The notes beneath the pieces are model-generated. The model was given only the letters and a program-made list of their open reading frames with translations, ran no database searches and was not told the origin of the DNA. A stretch of DNA of 59,715 bases from Pleurotus ostreatus/Saccharomyces cerevisiae fusant (taxonomy: Eukaryota; Opisthokonta), in contig JAMQCK010000120.1 in assembly GCA_024196135.1 (NCBI GenBank), positions 1 to 59,715 of the forward strand, given 5' to 3'. Position 1 is the first letter of the stretch; every line of letters starts with the position of its first letter. Both the position numbers and the translations under genes were made by a program. Positions 1 to 11,247 of this stretch are shown one piece after another.

Positions 1-990
1 CGCGTCTTCCGCCTCGAGGAGATCGGCAAGCACGGCGCCGTCGAGCATGACGCGAGTCTCGTACACGAGGACGCGCGCGGACGGCCATTGGCCCCCACAC
101 GCATTCACCCGCACCTCGTGACCGCACTAGCGGACGAGACCCTGGCTGCGTACGCGGAGGACTCTCACGAGAGCCGGGATGGCGTTGTGTGGACGTCGTA
201 TCACGCAGCGCGTGCGCGCGTTCGTCGGGAGAAGGAGTCGCCTCCGCTCGACGCTGTTCATGCCGAGATCGCCCGAGGTGAAATCGCCATCATGCTCTGC
301 GTCTGGGAGTACGCGCTTGGGGAGGTCGGTACGTCTTCCCAAGCTTCAATTAGCGGCGAGCAGGGTAAGCGTATAGACCACTCCTTTATGACGGACGCAT
401 TCGCTTACATGCTCATTCTAGACACCAACGACATGCCGGGTGATTTGACGCGGGCTCTCGAAGCACATCAAAGGAAGACCACCTTCGTTCGTTCTCCTGC
501 CTCCGCACCTGCTCTGGCATTGCATCCCTCACAATCTTCGACGGACGATGACTTCGCCAGCAACGGTGCTTCTCCCGTCCACATGTCCTTCGCCGATGCC
601 GTTAACGCGAAAGGACACGCTCGCCTCTGTAGCGTAGGGAACGGTTCCATCCTCACCGCGGGCACCTCCTCCCCAGAGTCGCACACCCGTGCGGGCTCAG
701 CCGAGCCGGAGTCAACAGCTCAACCTGAACCTGCTAAGACGAACGCCAAAGCGACGCTCAACCTCTCCGTCACCCCCATCGGCAACTTCCGCGTCTCTAC
801 GCACCAGCAGCCGTGCGATGAGCTGCGCGGGATTCCGCTGGCTTGGTGGCTGAAGTTCCTTGCTGAGGAGCGTCTGCCTGAGGGCGTGATTGGGCATGGT
901 GTGCGACGCAGGGTTGGCATACTCGATGTCGTTCGCAAGTCTGCAGAAATAAGGTCTGGCATGGAGTATATCCGCCAGGTCCGTCCGTAG
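1..990 (+). CDS. Heme-thiolate peroxidase (Peroxidase_2 / unspecific peroxygenase-like), 5' truncated
   Basis: The frame is open from base 1 to the TAG at 988-990, so the N-terminal part, which would hold the PCP heme-ligand motif, lies outside the window. Seen: an EHDASL motif about 15 residues in, then R-x-R-V-R-R-E-K-E-S-P and a G-E-I-A segment. Near the end comes IPLAWWLKFLAEERLPEG, followed by a short C-terminal helix. This order (EHD site that binds Mg2+ and takes part in acid-base catalysis, the RARRE-S region, then the LxxEERLP tail) matches the chloroperoxidase/unspecific peroxygenase family, heme enzymes that use H2O2 to halogenate or oxygenate organic substrates and are usually secreted. 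About 150 residues rich in Ser, Ala, Pro and Thr separate the GEIA and EERLPEG segments. That is longer than usual and could be an insertion or contain an unrecognised intron. Family call fairly secure; activity not. Confidence 0.72.
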   Translation, partial: RVFRLEEIGKHGAVEHDASLVHEDARGRPLAPTRIHPHLVTALADETLAAYAEDSHESRDGVVWTSYHAARARVRREKESPPLDAVHAEIARGEIAIMLCVWEYALGEVGTSSQASISGEQGKRIDHSFMTDAFAYMLILDTNDMPGDLTRALEAHQRKTTFVRSPASAPALALHPSQSSTDDDFASNGASPVHMSFADAVNAKGHARLCSVGNGSILTAGTSSPESHTRAGSAEPESTAQPEPAKTNAKATLNLSVTPIGNFRVSTHQQPCDELRGIPLAWWLKFLAEERLPEGVIGHGVRRRVGILDVVRKSAEIRSGMEYIRQVRP

Positions 991-1681
991 TATCTTTCAT
1001 CTTCTATCATGCATACCTTCAATACAAGCATCTAATCGTCTTCAAGCTTCAAGACATGAACATGGGGGCAACAATTTAACATGGGCAATCTTCAGCTCTA
1101 TAGTCCGTCTTTGAAGTTCCGTTTATCATAAAATGATATGCCGGAGGCACAAGTGACAAGATGTTGTCCGCGCATTTTTTGCGTCAGGTACAACTCAATG
1201 TTTGTCCTTGCTTCATCTTGTGGGTCCATGCGCGGCAAGTGCCGACTCACTTTGCTTCCGTCCTTCCTCTTGTAAATTCGATCGCTCTGTTCATGTTGAA
1301 TGCATCATACTCATCTGCTGCGATCTCCATTACACCGAGAAGAAATAGGAGAATTGTTGCTGATGAAGATACCGGCATGGTGGCCTACCTTTGACAACGT
1401 TCAGCAATAGACAGTCGAAGGCCTGTTGCGTATCTATCAGGCCTGTCTGTTACAAGTGTGCCAAATCTACCAATTCTGTATCAATACAACGACGTGGCGC
1501 AAACAAGATATTGCGAGGGTCAGGGTACGTAATTAGCCGAAGTCCGTGGTACACCGTGTCGAAGGCGTCGACGAGCCGTCGTGACACGCAAGAGCGGCAG
1601 AAAACCAGCCAAATTTAAAGATCAGCGACGTACGGAGTGTGAAGCAGAATTTACCTTCCCCAATTATCGATTATTACACTC
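991..1681. other. Intergenic, no gene recognised
   Basis: This stretch separates the peroxidase stop from the monooxygenase start. Short open frames here have no family motif and no convincing splice partners. I see no RNA gene or repeat. Confidence 0.5.
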
Positions 1682-2945
1682 ATGAGTGGCCTGCAGACTC
1701 GTATCTCCATCATCGGCGCCGGTCCTGGTGGGCTCATGCTCGCGCGCCTCCTCCGAGTGCAGGGCATCCGCGCGAGGGTATACGAACGCGATGTGTCCGC
1801 GACCGCTCGTCCCCAAGGCGGTTCACTTGACTTGCACCCAGAGGATGGCCTCCTCGCAGTCAAGAGGGCGGGCCTATTCGACCGCTTCCGCCAGCACGCG
1901 CGCTATGAGGGCCAGCAGACGCGCATCTTCGACAAGACGGGAAAGCTGTGGCTCGACGTGGGTGCGGAGGGTGACCGTGCACCCGACAGCGAGCAAGCTC
2001 GCCCGGAGATAGATAGGTGCGCGTATTGATTGGCGGCTGGATGCATCGAGTACTGACGAGGATTTTAGACAAGACCTGCGCGACATGCTCCTGGAGTCAC
2101 TCGAGCCAGACACAATTCAGTGGGAACATACCCTCGACAGCGTCGCACCTGCACCGAACGGAGGTTACAATCTCGCCTTCCGCAACGGACAGACCGCGAC
2201 CGCCGACCTCGTCATCGGCGCAGACGGCGCCTGGTCCAAAGTGCGCTCGACTGCCCTCACGAAGGCCCTCCCCGCCTACACGGGGGTGTACTTCATCGAC
2301 GCCGCCATCCCCAACATCGACGTAGCGCACCCCACCATCGCCGCGCTTGTCGGGCAGGGCCTCGCGTTCTTCCTGGGCGACCGCAAGGCGATCATCCCGC
2401 AGCGCAACAGCGGCGGTGTCCTACGCGTGTACTTTGCGCTGAAGGCGCCGCAGGAGCAGGCAGATGCGTTTAGCGACGAAGTGTTGCCGAAGGGGCCAGC
2501 CGCGGTCCGCGATGCGCTGCTCGAGAACTACAAGGGGTGGGCGCCGGAGGTGCTCGACATCGTGCGCGCGAGCGAGGGTGTTGAGAACACCGTGCGCAAG
2601 ATCTTCTCCTTCCCGCCAGAGCACAAGTGGCAGTCGGTCGAAGGAGTAACCCTGCTAGGAGACGCAGCACATGTAATGTCGCCCTTCACTGGTGTCGGTG
2701 TCAATCTCGCCCTCGCAGACGCACTTGATCTAGCGGACGCGATCAAAGAAGGCGTCGCAGGGAAGGCTGGCGTACAGGATGATGCCAAGGCGCGTATGCG
2801 GAAAGCTGTCCATGAGTTCGAGAAGCGGATGATGGCGCGCGCGAAGGAGAACCTGGTATGGTCCAACCAGAGCTTGGGTGTCATCTTTTCGGACAATGCG
2901 GCAGACACAGTGACGAACGTTCTACGCTCGCATCACGAGCATTAG
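1682..2945 (+). CDS. FAD-dependent monooxygenase (PHBH / tetracycline-destructase-like fold)
   Basis: Two exons, 1682-2016 and 2069-2945, give 403 residues. The 52-nt intron has donor GTGCGC, branch site CTGAC and acceptor TTTTAG, and falls inside an Arg codon. The Rossmann FAD site IIGAGPGGL lies near residues 10-18, followed by the expected ERD-type acidic end (YERD). The DG motif (LVIGADGAWSKVR) and the second FAD motif (LLGDAAHVMSPFTGVGVNLALADA, Asp near residue 310) are both present. Length and motif order fit single-component aromatic hydroxylases and TetX-like enzymes, which hydroxylate aromatic or polyketide substrates with NAD(P)H and O2. The substrate cannot be told. No signal peptide is seen, so it is likely cytosolic. 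The neighbouring peroxidase is another oxidative enzyme, but a shared pathway is only a guess. The ATG at 1682 is 10 residues before the GxGxxG motif, which suits the family. Confidence 0.9.
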
Positions 2946-3134
2946 ACTAGCGCAGAGAGTATTGAATGCCGTACCTACATGAGTATTACAGAAACACTCG
3001 TGCAAGAGGGCGAGATGGAAGGCGCAAGCAAGGAGTGACGAATTGGGATCCAACTAAGCACGTGGAGCCTCGGACATTGCCGAGGCGTGGCGCAGAGTTC
3101 GGCGCCTATCCTCACTGACTTCTTTCCAACGTCC

Positions 3135-4804
3135 ATGTCCGATAAAAGTCGTTCACCGTCCATTCAGTCTTTTACGAGCGCCGACAGCGTGCTGATGCTT
3201 GCGAGTCCGACGCCGGAGTCTCCAGCCACTCCGTCTACGGCCTCACATGAGGACGATGTGCCTCGTGGCACAACGCCAGAACTTCGTGAGGAGCCGGTGG
3301 TGGAAACGGCCCATCAATCTCACCGCTTCTATCTAAAGGACGGGAATGTCAAGTTCAGGGTGAGCTGTCTACTTACGTAGGGCTTCCGCGTCGCATCACG
3401 CAACTGCAACTTAGCTTGACGATGGCACGTTGTACAACGTGCACCGCTACTTTTTCGACAAGCACGCGCCACTGTTCTCCCAAGGATACCTATGCGACGC
3501 AGACGAGGACATTGTCGCACTGCAGGGCGTATCTAGTACCGACTTGGACCGCTTCCTGGCCATGATTTACCCTTCGTGAGTTCGAAGTCCACACGATCAT
3601 GACCATTTCACTTACGACACTCCTTGTCAGCGACATCGGCGACTGCGACATTCGCACCGTCGATGACTGGACCTCCGTCCTGCGCCTTGCGGTCAAATGG
3701 TCGATCCCCAACCTCCGCGCCCGCGCCCTTCGCGAGATCGAGCCACGGGCGTCGCCTGTGGAAAAAGTGGTCATTGGGCGCGAGTTTTCCCTCGGAGAGG
3801 CGTGGATGCTCCCTGCCTTCGTCGCCATCTGCGGCGCTCGTGAATGCCTTGGCTACGTGGACGCGGCAAAGTTGGGTTTGCGGACGGTCGTTGAGATTGG
3901 GCGCATTCGGGAGGACGACCAGATCCACGGGACGATCGACAATCTAGCGGAGGCTGTGTGCGCGAGCGGCGTGCTATCGTTTGCGTCTGCGGAAGCCCAT
4001 CCTTCCGCAGGACTCGAGGACAGCATCCTCGTCACTGCTGTGCCTCTAGACGCTGCCGCCTCAAGCAGCGCCCCCGTCTTCCCCCACACAGGGCCTACTA
4101 TGGTCGATGAAATCAGCTTGAAGTTCACGCAGGCCAGCACCGAACCGCAGTCTCCTACCACCGACTTAGACGAAGCTGGTGCGAGGGATGCTGCGCGCTT
4201 GACGAATCCGGATACCTGCCTCGAGCAGATTAAGGCTCATCTGGAATATCTGGCTCTACGCGCAGCGGAGAATACCGAGATGGACGACGTTTGCAACAGC
4301 GACCTGGATCGCGCACACTACGCTGTCAGGCTCTACGACCGGCTTGCCACTGAGAAGTCCCCCGCTGCCCTTCGCCACCAAGAGTGGCGCCGAGAGCGTC
4401 TTGACCGCATCTACCGATCCCTCCTTCCCAAAAACCATCGCCTGACCTACAAATTGGACGTGAGCCGTCGTGAGGACTATTCGGTTACGGATTGTCTACC
4501 CTGGATAGATAGTGCTCTCGCGCTATGCATTATCCATCATTTGCCAGCCCCGCGCGATCGTATCTATGACCCCGTACAGGAAGACCGGCAGGACAATCTG
4601 ATCGTAATTTTCTCGCCCGAGAATTACGCTGTCCGGAGACAAGTCAAAGATCGATTGGAGGAGTAAGTCGCAGACTTACGTGCGCACGCTCACCACTGAC
4701 CTTCTTGTAGGAGAGGCCTTGTCGTGCTAGATGACGAATACCATGAATCGCTTCGTATTCAGATACCTGTTTCTGAGCACATAGATCCAGAGGCGGATTT
4801 CTAG
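3135..4804 (+). CDS. BTB/POZ domain protein BTB-1
   Basis: Four exons: 3135-3359, 3415-3575, 3631-4662, 4711-4804; 503 residues. Exon 1 encodes the family tag (MSDKSRSPSIQSFTSADS) and ends with HRFYLKDGNVKFR. Exon 2 (161 nt) encodes the BTB core, LDDGTLYNVHRYFFDKHAP to DLDRFLAMIYPS. Exon 3 starts SDIGDCDIRTVDDWTSVLRL and carries the LRARALREIEP, KVVIGREF and MLPAFVAIC helices, then a Ser/Pro/Thr linker and a conserved helical block with HQEWRRERLDRI. Exon 4 gives the tail RGLVVLDDEYHES. BTB domains dimerise and often bind CUL3; no MATH, Kelch or zinc-finger partner domain is visible. The start was set by paralogue alignment; in-frame GTG codons upstream were rejected. Intron phases are 0, 2, 2, as in the other copies. 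Confidence 0.88.
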
Positions 4805-5404
4805 GCGATACCTTCCCTTCGACAATCAGTTGGCCATGTGCATGCCCGTACTCGTCTTCCTTTTCTGGGCCTCATGTGTTTACCGTCATGTGTCTATCTT
4901 CGCTTTCCACTTATCTCTGCACATCATCTTTGTTCTTACTTACTGGCTCAGTGGCTAGTGCGACCATAGTAGTGGCTCATTATGCGTGATCAGCGAACTT
5001 CAACCGTGACTGTTGAACCACGTGGACCCACATTTGTCACATCGATGATCCTTCCGCCTTGCCTTCCGCCATCACACGAGCTCGAAGCGCGGCTATCGTT
5101 TCTGCTTCACTTCTGTGATCCGCGTTTTGAGCTCTGCTTTGGCTATGCTTGACCGTCTTGACTTCGGACGCGCTGTGGACCTGAGCTAGAACTGGAAGCT
5201 TCACCGGCCATACTGACCTGCATCTCTAGTCGGAAGCACTACCCACCGTGGTCGAACATACCGTATCTCATCCTTCGCTTCTTTGGCGCCCATGCCGTAT
5301 CCTGGAGTATACGCTGTATCCCCGTGTGCCGATAGTGCGGCAAGAGCGCGGACTTGCTTGGATATATGCTAACTGGGGTTCGCTCCTACCTCTTGCCCTC
5401 TTCC
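4805..5404. other. Intergenic between BTB-1 and BTB-2
   Basis: No gene seen. It contains GAACTTCAACC (4995-5005) near a CACGTG at 5019-5024, one of several places where an AAGTTCAAC-like word lies close to an E-box (see findings). Confidence 0.5.
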
Positions 5405-7042
5405 ATGACCCAGTCAAGCCGTTGCTCATCTGTGCAGTCGTTTGCCAGTGCTGATAGTATGTCCATATCTGACACTGCCTCGCCTGAGGGAGCGCCTGCT
5501 TCCTTACCGTCGTACACGGAGACGAATGGCTCGTCCCGCGCGGAACACGAGGACGACACGGGTAGTCTGCAAAGCCATCGATTCTTTCTGGAGGACGGGA
5601 ACGTACGGTTCCAGGTGCGTGCTACTCTTGAACTGCTCGTCGCGGTCTGATGCAGAAGCGACCAGCTCGAGGACGGGACCTTGTTCAACGTCCATCGCTA
5701 CTTTTTCAAGAAACACGCGCCGTCGTTCGCAGCCGAATATCTTCAGAATGTAGTAGCAGAGGAACCGATCAGGCTGCCCGGCGTTACAACAGTCGACTTC
5801 GAATGCTTTCTCACCATGATCTATCCGTCGTGCGTATTGCTAGCCCCCACTGTGCAAGCAGGCGCTGACCACCGTCCCATCTATCGAAGTGATATCGGCG
5901 AGCGCGACATCAAAACCGTCGACGAGTGGACGTCGGTCCTCCGCCTCGCGACGAAGTGGTGTGTCCCTCGCCTACGCGCCCTCGCGATCCGCGAGATAGA
6001 GCCCAAGGCGACGCCCATCGAGAAGATCGTCATCGCTCGGGAATTCGACCTCGGCAAGGACTGGCTTCTCCCATCGTTCACGGCCATCTGCACATCGTCG
6101 AAGCCGCTCGACTACGAAGAAGCGGAGCGCCTCGGTCTGCGCACGGTCGTTGATATTGCGCGCATTAGGGAGGCGCGATGCAGGGCTAGCGATCATGAGC
6201 CGAAGGAGAGTGATTTTGACGTGACCTCCGCTGTGCTGGCGAGCAGCGTCCTTGTACCTGCACAGGCGGTCTACGTCTCGCCATCAGGCGACCATGACCC
6301 TGTCCTTGATGATCTCTCGGGAACAACCCTTTCCGAATCCTCTACGACGGATATTCCGTCATCGCCAGCGGGTCCTGAAGGTGAGCTCACTGTCTGCATC
6401 AGAACGCTTTGGAGCTCATCCACTCCAGACGTTCCCTCGGACGGGAACGCGACGCAGGGACCTCATGCGCACGACACGCACCCAACAGGCGCTGAGAGTC
6501 CCTCCCATCTCGATGCTGTCACAAGCGATCATTTCACAGACGAGAGCGTCATGCCAGAGTCGTTGCTAGAGCGTGCTTTGCTCGCGCTGAAGCTGGAGAA
6601 AGAAGGAGAAACTGAACAGCCTGTGTCTGTGCACCCACATCAGAAACGCATATCGGCTCTTGCACAGAGTATCGTCGATCGACTCCCCAAACTCATTGTC
6701 CCCAGGCAACTTGAGATCCCTACTGGTAGCTCAGCAGACGACGCACTCAAAGCTATAGAAGAATGCCTCGCGTTGGTCATCGCCAAGCAACTCTTGAAGT
6801 GGCTAGCTACGGCGGGCAGTGACGCTCTAAATGGGACCGCGGACGACACATCATTGAGCATTTATATGCCGAAGAAGACCACACCCTCTTCTCCTCTGAG
6901 GCGTTTACTTATGAGTTCCCTTGCGCGGTGCGCTACCTCTTGTACCATTTGGCCAGCTGCTGATTCAAGTTTCAGGGATGGTCTGACCGCTATATCCTGC
7001 ACACACAATTACAGGCTTATCCATGTCGCGATACCGCGCTAG
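5405..7042 (+). CDS. BTB/POZ domain protein BTB-2
   Basis: Four exons: 5405-5614, 5666-5829, 5890-6927, 6976-7042; 492 residues. Exon 1 has the tag SSVQSFASADSMS and ends HRFFLEDGNVRFQ. Exon 2 (164 nt) is the BTB core, LEDGTLFNVHRYFFKKHAP to CFLTMIYPS. Exon 3 begins SDIGERDIKTVDEWTSVLRLATKW and continues with LRALAIREIEPKATPIEKIVIAREFDLG. Its acidic and Ser-rich linker is longer than in BTB-1, and the usual WRR-x-R block is weak or absent. Introns 2 (60 nt) and 3 (48 nt) are multiples of three without stops, so an uninterrupted frame runs through them; paralogues show they are introns. The tail (DGLTAISCTHNYRLIHVAIPR) is shorter than in sister genes. Soluble intracellular protein, probably a ubiquitin-ligase adaptor by family. 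The C-terminal exon is the least certain part. Confidence 0.85.
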
Positions 7043-7569
7043 CGCATGATTTCACTCATCGAGAGCGACCTCATGAACATCTTCTTGATCTACACCTTGG
7101 GGCTAGTACGTCGCCATCCAAGTTGCTCATGTGGTTCTCGATATCTTACTCGTTGCTCGACGTTGTCTCCTCATTATGAATTTAAACCACTGGACACGAC
7201 GACGGCTATGCGATTCGCGGTCATTTAATTTTTTGACTTGTCGTCTGCATATTCTTGTTCAGTTTTTTTTTCTATCCCAGTATGCTCGGTCGCTTCTGCT
7301 CGTGTTCGAAAATGGTTGGCACGCCAAGGATAAGACGCGTTTGAGCTCGAAACAAGACTGTTATTATTAAACAAGTCGAAGACAACTCGTCGACACGTGA
7401 TCTCGCCCTATTGTGGCGTTTAGAGAAGTCGCGACTTGCATCCCACCATCATCCGCTCAGTGTCCTGCGCCTAGTCGGCGCTGACTCTGCGGACTGTAGC
7501 ACTAGAAACTCTCCGTTCCTCACAGTATCGCTGTGTCCGATCGCTCCAACCGCCCAATAGATCTTCGAC
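7043..7569. other. Intergenic between BTB-2 and BTB-3
   Basis: AT-richer spacer with a T-run near 7261 and a CACGTG at 7394-7399. No coding or RNA feature recognised. Confidence 0.45.
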
Positions 7570-9077
7570 ATGACCCAGAACGACGGCGGCGCAGGTCATG
7601 ACTTGCCCGTCAAGGATGAACCAGAAACGTGTGGTCGCACGCCCTGTCATCGTTTTCACTTCGAGGATGGCAATATGGAAATCCAGGCGCGTTATTCAAA
7701 CCTTCTGTCATGCACAATACTGAGTGCAATGCAGTTAGATGACGGCGCCTTTTACAAGATTCATCGTTACCTCTTCCGTCAGTACTGCCCTCAATTCGTC
7801 GCACAGTACCTCCAGGACTCGTCGGAGAAAATGGTTGTTATTCGCGATGTGGCGAGTCGCGACTTTAAGCGGTTCCTATCTATGATCTATCCCTCGTGCG
7901 TGCGGGTTCTGCCCATCTGTACATTTCGCTTATACGCCTCAGCGAAATTGGTGGGTGCGACATACGCTCGATGGACGAATGGACTTCCGTCTTGCGTATT
8001 GCGACCAGGCTCTATATCCCTCCTCTTTGCGCGCGTGCTACCCGCGAGATTGAGTCCACAGCCACGCCTATCGACAAGGCCGCCATCGCACGCGAATTCA
8101 ATCTCGGTGACTCCTGGCTCCTACCGGCGTTTACCGCGATCTGTGAAGCAGACAGGTGGCTGAACTACGAGGACGCCGAGCGTCTGGGCCTGCGCACTGT
8201 TGTCGAGATAGGACGTATCAGAGAGGAGCAACGTAGTGCTCGCGATTTCGCTGGTGCTGTTCGCGCCAGCCCAGTCCTCATGTCCTCGGACTGCATCATC
8301 TGCCCTACTCTGTCGTCAGTCGATAACTCACCTCGCCAATCTGTGACAAATCACCAGGAAATACTCGCGACAAAGCTTTCGGATGCACACCAAACCCACC
8401 TACCTGCGCTCGTGTGCGCCGAAGACATTCCCGTGGAGCGCGCCTCTAGTATTCGCTCAGACGACATCTCTGCCATCCAAATCGGGGTTACAGATATCAG
8501 TAATCGCCTCGCGCATTTCGCCCTTCAATATTTCGAGATGGCTGAAGCCGCCAACGTGCGCGGCTACTACCATCCGACTACCTACGCCTTGGAACTAGCC
8601 CACCGCATCGAGACTGAGACGTCACCGGCGGCCAAGCTACAGCTTGAATGGCGTCGCAAACGCGTGGAGAAGTTTATTCATGATGCATTTCACTACCATT
8701 CAGACGTCGCGAATGACCTTGATGCGTCCGTCTTTACATTACATGGAAAGGTACATTCGGGTCATATCTGGATGACCCTCTCGCCATGATCGCAGCACGA
8801 CAATTGGTGCGGCGGGGCTACTGTGCCTGTGGTACCTTCGAAGCGGAGCTCGGATACAGTACCCAGCATTCGACGCTCGTCGTTCGCAATCTCCGTCAGG
8901 CGCCCATGAAGAAATTAGTCGAGTCCGAGTTGAAAAAGTGAGATATAGTCATCTTCTAGCCGACCTTCTCGCTGAGATGTTCATGATAGGTATGGCTTCA
9001 TGGTGTCCGATGTCGAGGAGAGTGCGACGGCTATATGTGTCGAAGTACCGTCGCGTCTTTTGTACTTTTCTCTCTGA
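7570..9077 (+). CDS. BTB/POZ domain protein BTB-3, with a GC-AG intron and an apparent 1-nt frameshift
   Basis: Proposed exons: 7570-7686, 7735-7895, 7943-8937, 8990-9077. Exon 1 is short (39 residues) and lacks the SPSVQSF tag, but ends HRFHFEDGNMEIQ. Intron 1 starts GC instead of GT; it is 48 nt and stop-free, so retention would add 16 residues. Exon 2 is LDDGAFYKIHRYLFRQYCP to FKRFLSMIYPS; exon 3 starts SEIGGCDIRSMDEWTSVLRIATRL. The frame is lost near 8748-8752: the conserved continuation GTFGSYLDDPLAMIAARQL lies in another frame and runs on to the usual phase-2 donor at 8938. Exon 4 encodes YGFMVSDVEESATAICVEV, matching the family tail. Either one base is missing (new pseudogene, allele or sequencing error), or the protein ends early at 8789 after GHIWMTLSP. 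Function as for other BTB copies. Confidence 0.7.
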
Positions 9078-9311
9078 GTATGGGAGCACTGCCACTCCAC
9101 AAGTAACTTCAGACAACTGCTGCCACTCCTAGGAATTCATGCTTTTAACCAACAACACGGCGCCTGCCTTGCTAGTCCACTCAAGATACATCCAGGTGCT
9201 TTCTCAGTCGTCTGCGCCGCTCACACGCCGACCCCCAACACGCGTCCGCCGCATGGTGGTGCCGTACTAGATTGGCGCCTATCTGCACTTGCATCTTTCC
9301 TCCCAACGCCC

Positions 9312-10951
9312 ATGGCTGACCTGACTCGTTCACCTTCTGTCCAGTCCTTCGCGAGTGCTGACAGCATGTCGCTACCCGCCACATCCACGTCGGGTTCGCC
9401 AGTCGTTTCGCCTGCGACTGTGCACGAGGAGGATGCACCTCGTGTCATGGACGCGGCGCGAAATGTGCCTACGGCGGGAGAGGCTTCGCAGGAGCACCGA
9501 TTCTACCTGAGAGATGGGAACGTCATGTTTGAGGTATTCTTGTTCCGTATTTTGCCTACCTGATCTCGTCACTAACATTGTCGATGCCCAGCTCGATGAC
9601 GGAACGATGTACAATGTTCACCGCTACTTCTTCGAGACCCACGCACCCAAGTTCACCGAGGATCATCTCGGTGACCCCGAATGGTCAACGCCCATCAAGC
9701 TCGCAGGCGTCTCCGGCGTCGACTTTCAGCGCTTCTTGTCCATCGTCTATCCCACGTGCGTCGCTGTCCCGTTGTTAACCAGCCCTGCTCACTTTCAGTC
9801 CAGCAAGCTGGGTAGATGCGATATCCACACAGTCGACGAGTGGACCTCCGTCCTCCGCCTCGCTACCAGATGGTCCATCGACAGCCTGGGCGAGCTTGCC
9901 ATCGAGGAGATTAAGCCCAAGGCCTCCCCGTTCGACAAGGTCGCCATCGCTCGTGAATTCGACCTCGGGTCTACATGGCTTCTCCCTGCCTTCGTCAACA
10001 TCTGCGAGAGGCCGAACTGGCTGAACCGAGACGAGGCTGAGAGGCTTGGGCTTCCCACCGTGGTCGAAATCGGCAGGATCAGGGAGGAGGCGCGCATGGT
10101 CGGACATACATTCGACATGCTTGCCGCTGTGCTCGCGAGCGAGGTTTTGGTTCCGGGCGGGCGTGACAAAGTACAGGACGGTAGCTTTGCGCCACCGGGA
10201 TCTCCCATGTCGCCCACTTCACCGGTGAACGTGCCCGAGTCGACGACGAACACCTCGGTGTCGCTTGATACTCAATCCTCCCCCGCGTCGTCGAATTCAT
10301 CTTCCTCACCACCTCCGCTAGTAGTTGTGCCTGCCGGCCCCTCCCAGCAAACTACTCTCACCGAGATCAGCGACCAACTCGCCTGCCTAACTCTCCAAAG
10401 CGCTGAGATCGCCGAGGAGGCGAAGTACACCGGCACACCAATCAATCGCGCGCTCTTCGCTATGCACCTGGTGCGCCGTATGAAGGGAGAGACGTCCTCC
10501 GCTGCTCTGCGCCATCGTGCCTGGCGCCAGACGCGCGTGGATAGTATCGTCCGCGATCTCGCCAGCCCCGAGTGTCTGCCAGAGAAGGCCAACGACTTGT
10601 CTTTGATCTTACCCGGCCTTCCAGAGATCCACGACCGCCTCGCTAGCATTCTCTGCTCGAGACTGCCCCTTGAAGAGCTGAGCTCCGGCGCTCGTCGTCC
10701 TGGTCCTAGTATCGGGGCAATGTTGGTTGTCCACTTCAAACAGAGTTCCCCCACTTTCAGAGAATCCAGAAAGCTTGGTCTCGAAAGGTGCACACCATCT
10801 CAACTTTTGAGAGTTCATAGACGACTGACTAGTTCTGATTGCTTCCAACAGGACGGGCTGGAAGGCCACATACGAAGGCCATAAAGACTTGCACGTATCA
10901 ATTCCTGAATGGGATTGCAGTGAAGAGGACGTGCCGAGATACTCGACGTGA
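9312..10951 (+). CDS. BTB/POZ domain protein BTB-4
   Basis: Four exons: 9312-9533, 9592-9755, 9804-10787, 10852-10951; 489 residues. It starts MADLTRSPSVQSFASADSMS, the clearest form of the family tag. Exon 1 ends HRFYLRDGNVMFE. The BTB core is LDDGTMYNVHRYFFETHAP to FQRFLSIVYPT; exon 3 opens KLGRCDIHTVDEWTSVLRLATRW and includes LAIEEIKPKASPFDKVAIAREFDLGSTWLLPAFVNIC. A Pro/Ser/Thr linker follows, then the helical block ISDQLACLTLQSAEIAEEAKYTGTP... with RRMKGETSSAALRHRAWRQTRVD. Exon 4 gives TGWKATYEGHKDLHVSIP and an acidic end. Intron 2 uses the second of two nearby AG acceptors (9802-9803); only that one keeps frame. It is a good reference for annotating the other copies. Closest to BTB-5 and BTB-6 to BTB-8 by sequence. 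Confidence 0.9.
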
Positions 10952-11247
10952 GGCCAGCGTCCCATTTCCGCGAACAGGCCGAAGATAGTATCCCGAGTCG
11001 CAGCTTTACCAACGGGTATTCAAGTTTAGGTTCTTTCGTCGGTGCACTAGATTACATTCCAAGTCAGTACAGTATGTAAGTTGGTCACAGAATAGGCACA
11101 CGATACATCGTGAAATACAAGCACGCTTTAGATCGTTCACTCGTCCCTTTCCCTCGTCCCGTTGGACCCCTTCCTCACCCAATCTCAGCAGCAATCCAAA
11201 TCTCCTCCACGCCTCGCCACTACAGCCTGTAAACCTCCATCCACCCC

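Noticed and set aside
3087..3134. Upstream extension of BTB-1 from a GTG codon (and similar extensions before BTB-7, BTB-8 and F-box 2)
   Set aside because: They rely on non-ATG starts or on ATGs outside the aligned family start, and the added sequence is not conserved.
9798..9803. Using the first AG (TTTCAG at 9798) as acceptor of BTB-4 intron 2
   Set aside because: It breaks the reading frame; the AG at 9802-9803 restores the conserved KLGRCDIHTVDEW.
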